Shown here one piece after another: positions 58,913 through 60,000 of a stretch of DNA of 60,000 nt. The notes below the pieces were generated by a model. It made no database searches. It was not told where the DNA came from and was given only the letters and a program-made list of their open reading frames with translations. The translations under genes and the position numbers were made by a program. The stretch comes from Bolinopsis microptera (taxonomy: Eukaryota > Ctenophora > Tentaculata > Lobata > Bolinopsidae): assembly GCF_026151205.1 (NCBI RefSeq), contig NC_087078.1, positions 17,193,118 to 17,253,117 on the forward strand. Reading direction: 5' to 3'. Position 1 is the stretch's first letter. Each line of letters opens with the position of its first letter.

Positions 58913-60000
58913 CTGTGAAATGAAGAGTCATTTTTTGTATTTTAAATTATATTTCGTTTAAAGATACTGTAAAATCAGCATGCGATGCAATTAATTTCCA
59001 AAAATTATAAATCTTTCGTGGATATAATTATATTAGCTAGATACCTTCAAAGATGCTTCTGGTGCTGAATTGGGCAGTCATTAACATTATTAAAAGATAT
59101 AATTAATTGATGCTTCACTACTTTTAAGATGCTGCCGAGCTCTACAATTAACCCAAACCAGCGTGTTCATCAAGATAGAATACTGAACGTGGCCGGTGGC
59201 TGTATATCAGTTTAGCAGCTGTAAACTTTCTGTTGACTACATTCCTTTCATCCGTGGAGTGCGCGTGGGACCACTTGTGGTCGAGTGAAATGCGTGAGAA
59301 GCGAATACAGACTACAGAGTATACATCCCCGGTCAGAACTTGGGAATCAGGTACCATGAGGTCAAAACTTCCTGCTGCACGATGTAACATGGCTTTAGTC
59401 GACTTAGAATCCGGGGGGGGGAGGGCAACTCTTAAATCAAAAGATCACACCATTACAGATCAGCGAACCAATAGGTAGGCCGTAGGTCACTCAGCTCGGC
59501 AAACTTACTCGAACTACGAACTAGATGATTCGATTGTTAGGAAGGTCTTAGCTGTTTGGGAACTGTATTTTTGCTGAGCAGTGTTTTTTCTACCACCCGC
59601 TCCCGTAACTGCAGGTACTGGCAAGTTAGATCTGCTGCAGTAAAATTTAACTACCAAGACATAACGCACGAAGAAAACGACCATGAATGTTGAATGCATT
59701 TCCGAAGCATATCGTTAGCTCGATTGACAAACCTAACCTTTTTTACAGGACAATAGAATAAATGATATAACAATCCAACTCCAGTTAAACAATGCTTGTA
59801 CTGCTGAGCATTCAAGCAATTAGCTGTCATGCAATTTCGAGCATTGTTTGATGATTACCCTCAAAATTATAATAGTCGTCTTGATTCCCCTTAAAATTGA
59901 CCCACAGTCAGTGGTACTGAAACTTAGTTGTTATTTTGAAGAAAATTACGTTTTTACGAGAGACAATAATCTTTTTTATGGTCAAAAAAATTCAATGTTC
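58913..60000. other. No gene assigned
   Basis: Several short frames exist but none has splice sites and composition that convince me. A block near 59247-59285 (TTCATCCGTGGAGTG and CCACTTGTG) is shared with 25418-25468, next to the left end of the MULE, suggesting a dispersed repeat. Confidence 0.35.

Overview
This window is animal nuclear DNA. It is AT-rich, its genes have spliceosomal GT-AG introns, and it is crowded with eukaryotic transposons. There are no operons, prokaryotic signals or CRISPR arrays. The gene content (a FRMD8-type FERM protein, divergent class A GPCRs, calflagin-like EF-hand proteins and secreted pentraxin/coiled-coil proteins) suggests an early-branching or marine invertebrate, perhaps a cnidarian. 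The species cannot be fixed from the sequence. Exon joins were worked out by hand from splice sites, reading phase and family resemblance, so they are predictions.

1-9.2 kb: two paralogous minus-strand genes for secreted pentraxin-like proteins with N-glycosylated coiled coils lie on a direct segmental duplication (about 1-2415 and 5763-8225). A 5'-truncated L1/Tx1-like LINE with a poly-A tail lies between them. Next comes a short minus-strand gene start (signal anchor plus Cys-rich region) that may be a GT92-like glycosyltransferase remnant.

11.9-19.7 kb: a complete 13-exon plus-strand FRMD8 homologue (447 codons). Its introns hold a 9-bp satellite, a small antisense membrane-protein ORF, about 760 bp of a pure CCTCCCT heptamer array, a 33-bp repeat and a 95-bp hAT MITE with a perfect 8-bp target duplication.

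21.4-23.3 kb: a class A GPCR gene whose coding exon is split by an 871-bp hAT-like element flanked by an exact 8-bp duplication.

24.7-39.7 kb: a second class A GPCR of six exons on the minus strand. All phases join and all seven helices are found. Its introns carry a 5.4-kb Mutator-like element (9-bp target duplication, FLYWCH zinc-finger ORF), a reverse-transcriptase fragment, and two intact calflagin-like EF-hand genes on the opposite strand.

39.9-46.7 kb: a 6.8-kb DNA transposon with very long inverted arms (about 1.8 and 2.0 kb), a 4-bp target duplication and a DDE-like transposase broken by a frameshift. It has a nested inverted-repeat element and a tRNA-derived SINE in one arm.

49.9-58.5 kb: an element with terminal inverted repeats that carries about 7.6 kb of purine-only-like GAG/GGACTGA satellite, arranged in near-identical higher-order units of 1,973 bp and 1,067 bp. 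The last 1.5 kb holds one probable 3' terminal exon of a minus-strand gene. About half the window is mobile or satellite DNA, mostly in introns and between genes; in one case (the 21.4-kb GPCR) it has broken a gene.
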